NCBI GenBank assembly: GCA_029260395.1
Contig: JAJDDJ010000002.1
Location: forward strand, 62,001-126,000
Length of the DNA: 64,000 nt
Direction of reading: 5' to 3'
Source: Phycisphaerales bacterium
GTDB lineage: Bacteria; Planctomycetota; Phycisphaerae; Phycisphaerales; UBA1924
Notes under the pieces: generated by a model
What the model saw: only the letters and a program-made list of their open reading frames with translations
Databases searched by the model: none
Told to the model about the DNA's origin: nothing
Shown: positions 33,608 through 42,823 of the stretch, piece after piece
How the letters are laid out: every line of letters begins with the position of its first letter
Position numbering within the stretch: the first letter of the stretch is position 1
Program-made: the position numbers and the translations under genes

Positions 33608-35470
33608 ATGCACCCCCGAACGCTGCTGTGCGGCATGCTGCTGATTCTCAGTTCGTGCAAGGTCCTCGCCCAGGACGTGCCCCCGACGCAAGCCGAACCC
33701 GCGGCCCAGACGGCCCCCGCGCCGTCTGCCGAGCCATCCGAGCCGACCGCCCAGCCTGATCCGCTGCTGACCACGCCACGCGCAGCGGTCCTCACCTTCG
33801 TCGAATCGATGAAGTCCTTCGCCCAAACGCGCGACCGCGACGACCTGGACCTTGCCCTGCGGACGCTCGCGGTGTCCGATGGCACGACGGGTGCCGGGCT
33901 GGAAGAGGCGAGCCAGCTCTATGCCGTGCTTCTACGGCTAGGCGATCTCACGCTGGTGCCCGAAGCGCTGCCTGACTCGCTGCCTGCGGATCAGACCACC
34001 TACCAGCTCTACCCGGCGAATTCGCCGTTCCTGCGGGTCAACCTGACGGGCTACCGCGATGTGCAGCGGCTCGCGCCAGACAGCTCCATCGAGCTGAGCC
34101 TAAACGAACGCGGCGAGTGGCGGTTCTCCCAAGCCACGCTCTCGGAGATCGGTCAGATGCTCGCAGCGGTCGAGAGCATCGCCATCCGCGGCGGGAGCGA
34201 GGAAGTCCTCACGCCGGCCCAGTGGATTCGCCGGCACATGGTCCCGCCTGCCCTCAAAGAAGGCCGGCTGCTCAAGATCGAGTACTGGCAGTGGATCGCT
34301 ATCGCGGTCGTGCTGCTCGCGGGGTTCCTGCTCGATTGGTTCGTTCGGCTCGCGCTGGGCACGCTCGCGAAGATCGCGTTCAAGACCAAGGGCACCACGC
34401 CCGACCCGAAGATTGTCCGCAACGCCGTCAGGCCGTTTGGGTTGTTCGCTTCGGCGCTCGTGTTTTACTTCGGCGTTGATTACATCGGCCTGCCGGCAGC
34501 GTTCGTGTTCATCGCGCGGGTCGCGGTCACCGTGTTTTTGGTACTGGCTGCGGTGCAAGCGGCGCTTCGGCTGGTGGACCTGCTCGCGGACCTGCTGCAG
34601 CGCCGAGCCGTTGAGTCCGAGTCCAAGCTCGATGATGTGCTCGTGCCGCTGTTCCGCAAGGTGGCCAAGGTCATCGTGTTCATCATGGCGGTGATCTCGA
34701 TCGCCGAGTACTTCGAGCTGCCCTATCTCCCGCTGCTCAGCGGCCTCGGCATCGGCGGCTTGGCGTTCGCGTTCGCGGCCAAGGACACCATCGAGAACTT
34801 CTTTGGTTCGATCGCGGTCATTGCCGACCGACCGTTCGAGGTCGGTGACTGGGTCGTCATCGGAGACGCCGAGGGCACGGTCGAATCGCTTGGCATCCGC
34901 TCGACCCGCATCCGCACGTTCTACAACTCGCAGATCACCGTGCCCAACTCGGAGCTGGTCCGCGCTCGCGTCGACAACTACGGCCGCCGAAACCTGCGCC
35001 GCTACAAGACCATGCTCAACCTCGCGTACAGCACGCCGCCGGCGCGCATCGAGGCGTTTTGCGAGGGCATCCGCGAGCTGGTCCGCCAGCACCCCTACAC
35101 GCATAAGGCGAGCTACCACGTGTGGCTCAACGAGTTCGGGCCGCACTCGCTCGATGTGCTTGTGTACATGTTCTTCCAGACACCCGACTGGGCCACCGAG
35201 CTGCGCGAACGGCATCGGTTCATCCTCGACGTGCTCCGCCTCGCATCGGCCATGGGTGTCGAGTTTGCGTTCCCCACGCAGACGCTTCACCTGCGCCAGC
35301 CCAGCGAGGACCTGCCCGAGGCCTCCCCGCTCGACGAACAGCCCGACAGCGAGTCAGGATCCCGGAGCGCGGGAAGCGAGCTAGCACGCGAACTCGTCGC
35401 AGGAATGGAGTGGAAAGGCGACAAGCCCGGCGCTGTGCGGTTCGAGCCGCCAAAGCCTCGCGAAGGCTGA
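33608..35470 (+). CDS. MscS-family mechanosensitive ion channel with long periplasmic N-terminus
   Basis: 620 aa. Signal peptide (LLCGMLLILSSCKVLAQ) and a Pro/Ala-rich linker, then a periplasmic alpha/beta domain (about 60-215). Membrane segments follow (WIAIAVVLLAGFLLDWFVRLAL, LFASALVFYFGVDYIG, IVFIMAVISIAEYF). The pore helix and the MscS core are GLGIGGLAFAFAAKDTIENFFGSIAVIADRPFEVGDWVVIG, then IRSTRIRTFYNSQITVPNSEL and a C-terminal alpha/beta part. It should open under membrane tension. The tail is acidic and Ser-rich. It ends 6 bp from the convergent ftsY. Confidence 0.93.
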   Translation: MHPRTLLCGMLLILSSCKVLAQDVPPTQAEPAAQTAPAPSAEPSEPTAQPDPLLTTPRAAVLTFVESMKSFAQTRDRDDLDLALRTLAVSDGTTGAGLEEASQLYAVLLRLGDLTLVPEALPDSLPADQTTYQLYPANSPFLRVNLTGYRDVQRLAPDSSIELSLNERGEWRFSQATLSEIGQMLAAVESIAIRGGSEEVLTPAQWIRRHMVPPALKEGRLLKIEYWQWIAIAVVLLAGFLLDWFVRLALGTLAKIAFKTKGTTPDPKIVRNAVRPFGLFASALVFYFGVDYIGLPAAFVFIARVAVTVFLVLAAVQAALRLVDLLADLLQRRAVESESKLDDVLVPLFRKVAKVIVFIMAVISIAEYFELPYLPLLSGLGIGGLAFAFAAKDTIENFFGSIAVIADRPFEVGDWVVIGDAEGTVESLGIRSTRIRTFYNSQITVPNSELVRARVDNYGRRNLRRYKTMLNLAYSTPPARIEAFCEGIRELVRQHPYTHKASYHVWLNEFGPHSLDVLVYMFFQTPDWATELRERHRFILDVLRLASAMGVEFAFPTQTLHLRQPSEDLPEASPLDEQPDSESGSRSAGSELARELVAGMEWKGDKPGAVRFEPPKPREG

Positions 35471-35476
35471 CCCCGC

Positions 35477-36400
35477 TTATTCGCTGAACAGCGCTTCGAC
35501 GAACACCTCAGGCTCGAACGGCTGGATGTCCTCGGGTGTCTCGCCGACACCGATGAACTTCACCGGGATGTCCGTCGATTCACGGATCGCGACCACGATG
35601 CCGCCCTTGGCGGTTCCGTCGAGCTTGGTGAGCATGATGCCCGTCACGCCGGCGGATTCGCCGAACGCCTCGGCCTGCCTGAGCGCGTTCTGCCCGCTCG
35701 TCGCATCGAGTACGAGCAGCACCTCGTGCGGACCGCCCTCGATGTGCTTTGCGACCACGCCGCGGATTTTGGTGAGCTGCCGCATGAGCGGGTCCTGCGT
35801 CTGAAGCCGGCCGGCGGTATCAAGGATCACGACGTCCACGCCTCGAGCTTTGCCCGCCTGGCAGGCATCGAACGCCACCGCAGCTGGGTCGCCGCCCTGC
35901 TGGCCCTTGACGATATCGACCCCGAGCCGCTCGGCCCAGATCTCAAGCTGACGAACCGCTCCCGCGCGAAACGTGTCGCACGCGCCGAGCAGCACGGTCT
36001 TGTTCTGGAGTTGCAGCAGCCGCGCGAGTTTGGCGATCGAGGTGGTCTTGCCCACGCCGTTGACACCCGTCACGAGGATCACGCTCGGCCCGTCGACGGC
36101 GAGATTCAGCTCGCGGTCCGCTGGCGGCCACATCGCGATGAGGTCGTGCTTGAGAAACTCAAGCACCTGATCGCCCGTCTCGATCTCGCGCTCCTTGTAC
36201 GCCCTGCGCAGCTCGGCCATCAGCCGGCCCGTCGTGCGCACGCCCAGATCTCCCTCGATCATCTGCTTCTCGAGCGCGCTGAGCAGCGCCTCGTCGAGCT
36301 TCCGGCCCCGCAGCAGCGACCGCAGCCCGCCGACAAATCCTTCGCGGGTTCGGTCGAGGCCTTTCTTGATCGCGCCGATCGTCGCCCGGAACAGCTTCAT
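35477..36400 (-). CDS. ftsY: Signal recognition particle receptor FtsY
   Basis: 307 aa from ATG 36400, which overlaps the nusB stop (ATGA). N-domain helices (RATIGAIKKGLDRTREGFVGGL) are followed by the GTPase: GVNGVGKTT (112-120), DTFRAGAVRQLEIW, DTAGRLQTQDPLMRQL, TKLDGTAKGG and a C-terminal GVGETPEDIQPFEPEVFVEALF. No acidic A-domain, so membrane binding relies on the N-domain. Targets SRP-ribosome complexes to the translocon. Part of ribH-nusB-ftsY. Confidence 0.95.
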   Translation of the reverse strand: MKLFRATIGAIKKGLDRTREGFVGGLRSLLRGRKLDEALLSALEKQMIEGDLGVRTTGRLMAELRRAYKEREIETGDQVLEFLKHDLIAMWPPADRELNLAVDGPSVILVTGVNGVGKTTSIAKLARLLQLQNKTVLLGACDTFRAGAVRQLEIWAERLGVDIVKGQQGGDPAAVAFDACQAGKARGVDVVILDTAGRLQTQDPLMRQLTKIRGVVAKHIEGGPHEVLLVLDATSGQNALRQAEAFGESAGVTGIMLTKLDGTAKGGIVVAIRESTDIPVKFIGVGETPEDIQPFEPEVFVEALFSE

Positions 36401-36840
36401 TCGCTCTCCCCTGCTGGCGAACCCGACGGCATCTCGGCCGCGACACGCTTGAGCACGCGGTCGAGCAGTCCGTTGACGAACGCCGGTGATTTCTCGCCGC
36501 CGAACGTGCGCGCCAGTTCGACCGCCTGGCTTACGGCGACCTTCGGTGGCACCCGGCCGGTGGTCAGCTCGAAGTACCCCAGCCGCAGCGCCGTGCGGTC
36601 CGCCGCGGCCTGGCGGTGCGCGGGCCACTGCGGGGCCAGCAGGGCGAACTCGCGGTCGGCCTTGTCGCGAGCCTCGTACGCCGCGAGCGCCAGCGCGTAC
36701 GCCTTATCGCGCTCGGCATCCGTAAATTTCTCCGAATCATCAAGCGTCTGGCGCACCGCGCCGTCGTCCGCTCCGCCTCTGGCATCAAGTTGGAACAGCG
36801 CCTGGAACGCGAGCCTGCGGATGGCCTTGGGCGCCGCCAT
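36397..36840 (-). CDS. nusB: Transcription antitermination protein NusB
   Basis: 147 aa. All-helical NusB fold; conserved blocks are RRLAFQALFQLD at the N-terminus, VAVSQAVELARTFGGEKSPAFVNGLLDRVLK near the C-terminus. Binds boxA RNA with NusE for rRNA antitermination. The ribH-nusB order is common across bacteria. The start shares one nt with the ribH stop (TGATG). Confidence 0.93.
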   Translation of the reverse strand: MAAPKAIRRLAFQALFQLDARGGADDGAVRQTLDDSEKFTDAERDKAYALALAAYEARDKADREFALLAPQWPAHRQAAADRTALRLGYFELTTGRVPPKVAVSQAVELARTFGGEKSPAFVNGLLDRVLKRVAAEMPSGSPAGESE

Positions 36841-37367
36841 CAGTGGTCGCCCTTCGATTTGTCGCTCGGCGTATACGCAAGCCCGAGTGAGCTGCCGGGC
36901 CGGGCGGAACCGCTGCGTATCCGCCGAATCTGCTCGATGGCGCTGAGCAGCGCTCTCGCGGATTCGCCGCCCTTGTCGCTGCCGCCGTCGGCGTTGCCTC
37001 TCGCGCGGGACATCGCCTGCTCAACCGTCGAGCACGTCAGTACGCCAAAGCCCATCGGAACGCCTGTGGTCACCGCGATCGAGGTCAAGCCCTCGGCGAT
37101 CGAGTGGTTGATGTAGCGGTCGTGCTCGGTCTCGCCCTTGATGACGCATCCCAGCGCCAGCACGCCGTCCACCGAGCCAGACCTCGCGAGTTCGGCTGCG
37201 ATGACGGGCAGCTCGAACGCGCCGGGGGCCTCCACCACGGCTGGCCGATCGAGCACGGCCAGAGCCCCAGCGAGCAGCTGATCGGTCACCGCCGCGTTGT
37301 AACGGCTGATGACCACGGCTGTGCGCGCGGAGGCCGCTGTCTCAGGCATGTCTTGGTGCGTCGGCAT
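36840..37367 (-). CDS. ribH: 6,7-dimethyl-8-ribityllumazine synthase
   Basis: 175 aa from ATG 37367. Penultimate enzyme of riboflavin synthesis. Blocks: VVISRYNAAVTDQLLAGAL, VEAPGAFELPVIA, GVLALGCVIKGETEHDRYINHSIAEGL (His for catalysis) and PMGFGVLTCSTVEQA. The C-terminus after GNADGGSDKGGESARALLSAIEQIRRI is extended compared with many homologues by a Gly/Ser-rich tail. A TACCAT box lies 6 nt upstream. Confidence 0.95.
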   Translation of the reverse strand: MPTHQDMPETAASARTAVVISRYNAAVTDQLLAGALAVLDRPAVVEAPGAFELPVIAAELARSGSVDGVLALGCVIKGETEHDRYINHSIAEGLTSIAVTTGVPMGFGVLTCSTVEQAMSRARGNADGGSDKGGESARALLSAIEQIRRIRSGSARPGSSLGLAYTPSDKSKGDH

Positions 37368-37373
37368 CACCCG

Positions 37374-37379
37374 ATGGTA
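37374..37379 (-). promoter_or_regulatory. TACCAT -10-like box of ribH operon
   Basis: On the minus strand TACCAT, 6 nt, ATG at 37367; start of the ribH-nusB-ftsY transcript. Confidence 0.45.
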
Positions 37380-37438
37380 GGGCTCGCCGAAGGGCCCCAA
37401 CAGAGCCGAAAGCCGCTGGCCCGCACGCCGTTAGGGGC

Positions 37439-38491
37439 ATGCCAACAATCAGCCCGGTGCCAAGGCTTCTTGAACAACTTAACCCGTACCTCCGCGTGAC
37501 GCGCGTGTCGTCGGCCTTTGCCGCGGTGGCCAACGTCTGGTTTGTGGTGCTCTGGACGCGGGCGGTCGCTCAGGAACCGGGCACACCGGTGGTCGTGGAC
37601 GAGCCGGTGTGGATCCCGCTGCTGTGCTCGGCGATCGCCGCCATCGGGCTCTACACGCTCAGCGCGTGCATGAACGATCTGATCGATGCTCGGCGTGACC
37701 GCGCCTACGGCAAGGACCAGCCCATCGCCTCCGGGAAGCTGAGCACCGACGCCGGCGCGCACGTCGCGGTGCTGTCACTGATCGCCGCAGCCGCTGGCGC
37801 GACCCCGCTTGGACCGGTCCCTCTGCTGCTGACGCTCGCACTGGCGGCAGCCATTTTGCTCTACCACATCATCGGACGGTTCGTGCCCGCGCTTGGGCTG
37901 GCGATGGTCGGCGTGATCGTGGCTGGACAGATGCTCGTGCCCAACGCGGGCCTGCGGTTCCTCTGGCCCGTGTGGCTCGTGCTCACGCACACGCTCGCGA
38001 CGTTCGGTCTTGCGCATGTTCTTGGCCGAAAGGTCCCGCCGCTCTCGACCCGCGCGCTCATCGCCGCCATCTTTGGCTGGGTGCTCTGGTCGGCGGCGCT
38101 GCTCGTGCTCGGCTGGGACCGCTCGGCGGACGATGCAGTCGTTCGCACCATCGTCGGGCCGCTCCAATCCGAGCCGTTCTCGCGCGCCATCTGGCCCGAA
38201 TGGGTCAAGCCGTCGGCGGCGATCCCGCCCGCGATCTCCATCGCTCTGTTCATCGCGGTGCTCGCACGCAAGATGGCCTCGTCCGCGGGAAGTGGGCCGC
38301 GCGTGGGCGACAAGATCATCCGGTACGGAACTGCCTGGCTGCCCTTTCATGGTGTCGCGTGGATGATCGGGATCGGTGCCTGGACCCAGGCCGCCATCCT
38401 CGGTGTTCTGGGCGCTGCGGGTCTGTTCGGCATGGCCACGCTGCGCGAGGCGTACTCGCTCAGCAGCCAGCCCGTGACCTACCGGCTCTAA
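37439..38491 (+). CDS. UbiA-family prenyltransferase-like membrane protein
   Basis: 350 aa. About nine hydrophobic segments. The first aspartate-rich motif NDLIDARRDRAYGKDQPIASGKLS (near residue 80) is the NDxxDxxxD of UbiA prenyltransferases; a second Asp motif (DKIIRYG, near residue 285) is weaker than the usual DxxxD. The acceptor could be a quinone precursor, haem or another aromatic; the neighbourhood does not say. The gene ends 2 bp before the convergent MlaE gene. Confidence 0.8.
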   Translation: MPTISPVPRLLEQLNPYLRVTRVSSAFAAVANVWFVVLWTRAVAQEPGTPVVVDEPVWIPLLCSAIAAIGLYTLSACMNDLIDARRDRAYGKDQPIASGKLSTDAGAHVAVLSLIAAAAGATPLGPVPLLLTLALAAAILLYHIIGRFVPALGLAMVGVIVAGQMLVPNAGLRFLWPVWLVLTHTLATFGLAHVLGRKVPPLSTRALIAAIFGWVLWSAALLVLGWDRSADDAVVRTIVGPLQSEPFSRAIWPEWVKPSAAIPPAISIALFIAVLARKMASSAGSGPRVGDKIIRYGTAWLPFHGVAWMIGIGAWTQAAILGVLGAAGLFGMATLREAYSLSSQPVTYRL

Positions 38492-38493
38492 AG

Positions 38494-39333
38494 TCAGAAC
38501 ATTTCGAGCGCGTAGAACACCGCAGTGAAGAGCAGGTCGGCGATCACGATCGCCACCACACATTCCACCACGGTCCGCGTCGTCGCGTTGCCCACGCCCT
38601 CGGCCCCGCCTTCCACGTTCAGACCGTTGCGGCAGGCGATCAGCCCTATGAGCAGGCCGAACACCATCCCCTTAAACGCGCCGGTCATGAAGTCCATCAC
38701 GCTCACCTGCGCCAGCAGGTTGGCAATATACACCCGACCGGGGATGTCCAAGAGCGTCACTGAGATGCCGTACCCACCCGCGAGCGCCACCACATCGGAA
38801 TAGATGCCCAGCACGCTCATGCTGAGCACGGTCGCGGTCACACGGGGCACCACGAGGTAGCGCACGGGGTTGATCGCGTGGGCCTCGAGCGCCTCGATCT
38901 CTTCGCTGACCTTCATCGTCCCGAGCTCTGCGGCGATGGCAGCGCCCGCAAAGCCCGTCAACACGATCGCCCCGATGAGCGGGCCAAGCTCGCGGAGCAC
39001 CGCCTCCCCAATGACCCGGCTGACCTCGTTCCGCTGACCGAAATCATCGAGCGGCTGGGCGAGCTGCATCGCCAGAATCACTCCCACGGCGCCGCTCACG
39101 AGTGAAACGATCAGGATCGACCGCACGCCCACTCGGACGATCTGGCCGATAATCAGCGGCATGCCCACCGTGGTGCCGGGGCTGAACAGCGCTGAGAGAA
39201 GCCGCTGAATTGTCTCAAAGAAAAGCAGCAGCACATCGCCGGCGTGGGCCATTATCCCGATCGCCTGCGGCAGCGGCGGGACCCTCAGCAGCACTCCGAG
39301 AAACCCGCCAGAGTTGGATGACGATTCTGCCAT
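38494..39333 (-). CDS. MlaE-family ABC transporter permease
   Basis: 279 aa. The MlaE/YrbE fold is clear: RVGVRSILIVSLVSGAVGVILAMQLAQPLDDFG, VIGEAVLRELGPLIGAIVLTGFAGAAIAAELGTMKVSEEIEALEAHAINPVRYLVVPR and the C-terminal FGLLIGLIACRNGLNVEGGAEGVGNATTRTVV. Moves phospholipids between membranes. The ATPase (MlaF) and MCE protein (MlaD) are not downstream here; instead a STAS protein lies directly upstream, as MlaB-type STAS proteins do in Mla systems. Confidence 0.92.
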   Translation of the reverse strand: MAESSSNSGGFLGVLLRVPPLPQAIGIMAHAGDVLLLFFETIQRLLSALFSPGTTVGMPLIIGQIVRVGVRSILIVSLVSGAVGVILAMQLAQPLDDFGQRNEVSRVIGEAVLRELGPLIGAIVLTGFAGAAIAAELGTMKVSEEIEALEAHAINPVRYLVVPRVTATVLSMSVLGIYSDVVALAGGYGISVTLLDIPGRVYIANLLAQVSVMDFMTGAFKGMVFGLLIGLIACRNGLNVEGGAEGVGNATTRTVVECVVAIVIADLLFTAVFYALEMF

Positions 39334-39342
39334 GCGGCGGAG

Positions 39343-39690
39343 CTACCCCTCGATGGCCGCGCTGGCCGTATCCGCGATCTCAAAGAACTGGTGAAGTCGG
39401 GCGATCTCGAATACCGCACGCACTTTGGTGGTCAGCCCGCACAGCACGAGCGGGACTTTCTGTGTGCGTGCGTTGCGGGCCGCTTCGACCAGTGTGGCCA
39501 GGCCCGAGCTGTCCATGTACTCGACCTTTGCGAGATCGACCACGAGTCTGCTCGGCTTGTCGCCGAGCGCCTCGCGAAGCGCCGAGCGCAGCGTCGATGA
39601 CCGGCTCATGTCTACGTCGCCCTCGGGCCTGAGCACGGTGGACTCGCCGTGCTTCTCACTTGCAATGTTGAACTTCCCGTCACCCGTCAT
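39343..39690 (-). CDS. STAS-domain anti-sigma factor antagonist
   Basis: 115 aa. ESTVLRPEGDVDMSRSSTLRSAL and LVVDLAKVEYMDSSGLATLVEAARNA are the SpoIIAA/RsbV motifs; the Ser of MDSSG is the expected phosphorylation site. It overlaps the start of the kinase gene by 11 bp on the same strand, so the pair should work as partner-switching antagonist and anti-sigma kinase. Being beside MlaE, it could alternatively be an MlaB-type regulator. Confidence 0.9.
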   Translation of the reverse strand: MTGDGKFNIASEKHGESTVLRPEGDVDMSRSSTLRSALREALGDKPSRLVVDLAKVEYMDSSGLATLVEAARNARTQKVPLVLCGLTTKVRAVFEIARLHQFFEIADTASAAIEG

Positions 39691-40195
39691 TCGACACTCT
39701 CCCTTGGTCCGCCGAGCCCGCCGGCGATGCGCCCGCCTGATCCGCGTCTTGTGAATCGTCCTTCTGCACCAGCCGCTTGTAGAGCGTCAGACGCATGCCC
39801 GCTGGCTCACGGGCCTCGTACTCGACTTCGTCCATGACTTCTTTGATGATGTGCACGCCCAGCCCGCCTGGCCGAACGTCGTCCAGCTCTCGGCCCCTGA
39901 TGATCGTGGGGTCGATCTGTCGGGCCTCGTCCTCGATTACGACCAACATGCCCGGGTCTTGGCCGTCCTTGCGGCCGGGCCACACGCTCAGCCAGATCGG
40001 CCGATCCGTAGCCCTGTCGTAACCGTGGCGGATGATGTTGCACAACGCCTCGTCCACGGCGAGGGCGATCTGCGAGCAGGCCATCTCGTCGAACCCGAGC
40101 CGCTGGGCGACCGAGGCGATGAGCTGGCGCGCGCCGCTGAGGTACACCGGGTCCGAACGCAGCTCGAGGTACACATGGGGCTTGGTATCAGCCAT
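39680..40195 (-). CDS. RsbW/SpoIIAB-type ATP-binding anti-sigma kinase
   Basis: 171 aa from ATG 40195. Histidine-kinase-like ATPase: N-box DEALCNIIRHGY, G1-like VVIEDEARQIDPT, G2-like RPGGLGVHIIKEVMDEVEYE. C-terminus is an Asp/Ala/Ser-rich tail. Expected to phosphorylate the STAS protein and bind a sigma factor not seen here. Start overlaps the stop of the upstream lipoprotein gene. Confidence 0.88.
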   Translation of the reverse strand: MADTKPHVYLELRSDPVYLSGARQLIASVAQRLGFDEMACSQIALAVDEALCNIIRHGYDRATDRPIWLSVWPGRKDGQDPGMLVVIEDEARQIDPTIIRGRELDDVRPGGLGVHIIKEVMDEVEYEAREPAGMRLTLYKRLVQKDDSQDADQAGASPAGSADQGRVSNDG

Positions 40196-40616
40196 CGTCA
40201 CCTGCCTCGGGTGTGGTCGGTCCCGCTAGGTCTTCGGGCACCAGCCGGCCTTGCTCGTAGTCTTCTTCCAACCGTGCGATCGCGGCCTGCCGCTGGGCCC
40301 ATGTGCCACCGTGGTCGAAGTCTATGGGCCTGCCGACGATCCACTCAATCGCGTTGGAGGCGATGAGCCGGGTCGCCGGGTCCTCGCTGTCGAGCAGGGC
40401 GAGCAAGTCCGGGATGGCCTTGGCATCCTGCTCGTTGGCAGCCCGGACTGAAGCATCAATCCGGGCCCCGGGCACCGACGAGTCAAAGCCCGTCGGAATC
40501 GGCACGCAGCCCGCGAGCGTAGCTGCCAACGCCAAAGCAGCCAGCCGACCAGCCGGCGCGCGCGGCGTTCGGCGGAGGGGCTTCTGGCAAGTTCGCGGAT
40601 CGGTCGGGCAACGCAC
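40188..40616 (-). CDS. HEAT-repeat-like lipoprotein
   Basis: 142 aa. GTG at 40616 preceded by TAGGAT with 6 nt spacing. A long basic n-region (RRTPRAPAGRLAALALAATLAGC) ends in lipobox LAGC. One HEAT-like unit (AIPDLLALLDSEDPATRLIASNAIEWIVG) follows. It heads the lipoprotein-RsbW-STAS-MlaE set, an arrangement that could couple envelope sensing to partner switching, though this is inference. Confidence 0.65.
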   Translation of the reverse strand: MRCPTDPRTCQKPLRRTPRAPAGRLAALALAATLAGCVPIPTGFDSSVPGARIDASVRAANEQDAKAIPDLLALLDSEDPATRLIASNAIEWIVGRPIDFDHGGTWAQRQAAIARLEEDYEQGRLVPEDLAGPTTPEAGDDG

Positions 40617-40622
40617 GCGGGC

Positions 40623-40628
40623 ATCCTA
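40623..40628 (-). promoter_or_regulatory. TAGGAT -10-like box of the lipoprotein-RsbW-STAS-MlaE set
   Basis: On the minus strand TAGGAT, 6 nt, GTG at 40616. Confidence 0.45.
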
Positions 40629-40740
40629 CCCGCAAGCGCCCCGCCGCACGATGGCCCCCGCCCGGTCCCGTATCCCTCCGGGAGGTGAGCCAATGGCCTA
40701 GCCTGTCGGCTCCGGTCTTTCCCCAGCAAGGATCGTCCCC

Positions 40741-42306
40741 ATGCCAGCCCCGCTGCCCCACGACGAGGTCGTCCCGGTTATCGATTTCGGAGCCCAGACC
40801 TCGCAGTTGATCGTCCGCAGGCTCCGCGACGAAGGTGTGTTCTCCGTTCTCCTCGCCCACGACACCCCAGCCGAGCAGATCGCGGCGATGAAACCCAAGG
40901 GGATTGTGCTTTCTGGAGGTCCCTCCTCGGTCTACGAGGACGGTGCGCCCACCTGCGACCCCAAGATTCTCGAACTCGGCGTGCCCGTGCTGGGCATTTG
41001 CTACGGCATGCAGTGGGCCTGCCAGGCCCTCGGTGCCACCGTCAATCCGGCTAACCACCGAGAGTACGGCAGGGCCAGCCTCTCCATCCAACAGCCGGGC
41101 ACCCTCTTGCACGCCGTTCCCAACGACACAACCGTCTGGATGTCCCACGGCGACCAGATATCCGATCTCAAGGCGGCAAACCTCAAGCCCCTGGCATCCA
41201 CGCCGACGTGTCCCTACGCCGTCGTCGTCTCGACCGATCAAGATCACCCTTTTGTGGGGGTCCAGTTTCATCCTGAAGTCACGCACACGCCCCACGGCGT
41301 GGACATTCTCCGCAATTTCTTGTTCGGCATCTGCAAGTGCGATGGTGGCTGGCGCATGGCCGAGTTCGCCGACCACGCCATCGACGCCGTCCGCAACCAA
41401 GTTGGCGATGCCCACGTGGTCTGCGGCCTCTCTGGCGGCGTGGATTCCTCGGTCGCTGCGGCGCTGCTTCACAAGGCCGTCGGTGACCAACTCACCTGCG
41501 TGTTCGTCGATACCGGCATGCTCCGCAAGAACGAGAGCCTGCTGGTTGAGCGCACGTTCCGCGACCACTTCAAGATCGACCTGCGCGTGGCCAACGCCGA
41601 GACGGAGTTCTTGGCCGATCTCGAAGGCATCGACGACCCGCAAGAGAAGCGAAAGCGCATCGGTCACCGGTTTATCGAAGTCTTCAAGCAGCACGCTGCC
41701 GACATTCCCAACGCCACGTTCCTAGCACAAGGCACGCTCTACCCGGACGTGATCGAGTCGGGCCATTCGCTCGCCGGCAAGGCCGCGGGCATCAAGCTTC
41801 ACCACAACGTGGGCGGCCTGCCCGAGCAGCTCGGGTTCGAGCTGGTGGAGCCGTTGCGTGATCTGTTCAAGGACGAGGTCCGCCGCCTCGGCGAGGTGCT
41901 GGGCGTACCCGATCAGATCGTCTGGCGGCACCCGTTCCCCGGGCCGGGGCTGGCGGTGCGCGTGCTGGGCGATATCACCAAGCCCAAGCTCGATTTGCTT
42001 CGTGAGTGCGACGAGATTCTGCTTGAGGAGATCGTCGCAGCCGAGCTGTACCGCCGGACCAGCCAGGTCTTTGCGGTGCTGCTGCCCGTGCGTTCGGTCG
42101 GCGTGATGGGTGACGGCCGAACGTATGAATCGGTCGTGGCTATTCGAGCCGTCGAAACGCAGGACTTCATGACCGCCGACTGGGCCCGGATCCCGTACGA
42201 CGTCCTGGCGCGAATCTCCAACCGCATTATTAACGAGGTCCGGGGCGTCAACCGCGTTGTCTACGACATCTCGTCCAAGCCTCCGGCCACCATCGAGTGG
42301 GAATGA
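40741..42306 (+). CDS. guaA: GMP synthase (glutamine-hydrolysing)
   Basis: 521 aa. Class I amidotransferase domain with GICYGMQ (Cys at residue 87) and [10 protein letters not shown], then the ATP-PPase with [15 protein letters not shown] and the C-terminal dimerisation domain ending [12 protein letters not shown]. Makes GMP from XMP. The last 39 bp are repeated 558 bp downstream, where the copy encodes the same [12 protein letters not shown] followed by a stop, so the present 3' end was probably supplied by an inserted element. Confidence 0.96.
   Translation: MPAPLPHDEVVPVIDFGAQTSQLIVRRLRDEGVFSVLLAHDTPAEQIAAMKPKGIVLSGGPSSVYEDGAPTCDPKILELGVPVLGICYGMQWACQALGATVNPANHREYGRASLSIQQPGTLLHAVPNDTTVWMSHGDQISDLKAANLKPLASTPTCPYAVVVSTDQDHPFVGVQFHPEVTHTPHGVDILRNFLFGICKCDGGWRMAEFADHAIDAVRNQVGDAHVVCGLSGGVDSSVAAALLHKAVGDQLTCVFVDTGMLRKNESLLVERTFRDHFKIDLRVANAETEFLADLEGIDDPQEKRKRIGHRFIEVFKQHAADIPNATFLAQGTLYPDVIESGHSLAGKAAGIKLHHNVGGLPEQLGFELVEPLRDLFKDEVRRLGEVLGVPDQIVWRHPFPGPGLAVRVLGDITKPKLDLLRECDEILLEEIVAAELYRRTSQVFAVLLPVRSVGVMGDGRTYESVVAIRAVETQDFMTADWARIPYDVLARISNRIINEVRGVNRVVYDISSKPPATIEWE
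42266..42304 (+). repeat. Left copy of guaA 3'-end direct repeat (att-like)
   Basis: 39 bp inside the end of guaA. Identical to the copy at 42824-42862 in 36 of 39 positions; the last 19 bp are perfectly shared. The three differences are all third-codon changes. Confidence 0.8.
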
Positions 42307-42329
42307 GTTTGATCGCAGGAAACGCGCGC

Positions 42330-42770
42330 ATGGAAAGCGAACTATTCAATGCGATAGAGGATCATGATGGTCATGCACAGGTCATCCACGCAGCGATAGT
42401 TCGCTCTAATGAGATATCGCCGATTCGGATTGGATTTGCGTCTTGGTCTAGCCCCAAGCTTGCTGCCAAAGAATTGAGATCGTGCGGCTTCAAAAAGCCA
42501 TTTCTGCGGTCCAGCAAGGACTGGGTCAGGAGCACGTTAGCGAGTAACGCCCGCGCGTTCGCCGCGTTGGCTCCCCACATTGAACTCTCCATGGTGTATG
42601 AGGGCAAGGTGTGCAAATGGTATGGATACGGCCAGGCGCAACCCAGTTTGAGCTGGGAAGAGGCCCGGGCTTTGGGGCCCATTATCCTCTCGCGGTTGCC
42701 CAAGATCTTTGTAGTGTTTCAATTGGGCGTAGAGCCTGCTGGTTTTTCTGACCTCTTAGAAGGCATGTGA
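42330..42770 (+). CDS. Cargo protein of the guaA element, unknown function
   Basis: 146 aa from ATG 42330, with AGGAAA upstream; the frame is open from 42297. Less GC-rich than its neighbours in wobble positions. No recognised domain; notable parts are FASWSSPKLAAKELRSCGFKKPFLRSSKDWVRS and KWYGYGQAQPSLSWEEARALG. Soluble, with no signal peptide. As the only gene in the insertion it could be a defence, anti-phage or toxin-related protein, but nothing in the sequence proves this. Confidence 0.55.
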   Translation: MESELFNAIEDHDGHAQVIHAAIVRSNEISPIRIGFASWSSPKLAAKELRSCGFKKPFLRSSKDWVRSTLASNARAFAALAPHIELSMVYEGKVCKWYGYGQAQPSLSWEEARALGPIILSRLPKIFVVFQLGVEPAGFSDLLEGM

Positions 42771-42823
42771 CAGATTGCCATGGAATTCGTGCGGAGCGGA
42801 TTTCAGATGATGCGACCTGTACC

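Noticed and set aside
34100-35290. 396-codon open frame on minus
   Set aside because: Antisense to the MscS-like gene; charged shadow sequence without any motif.
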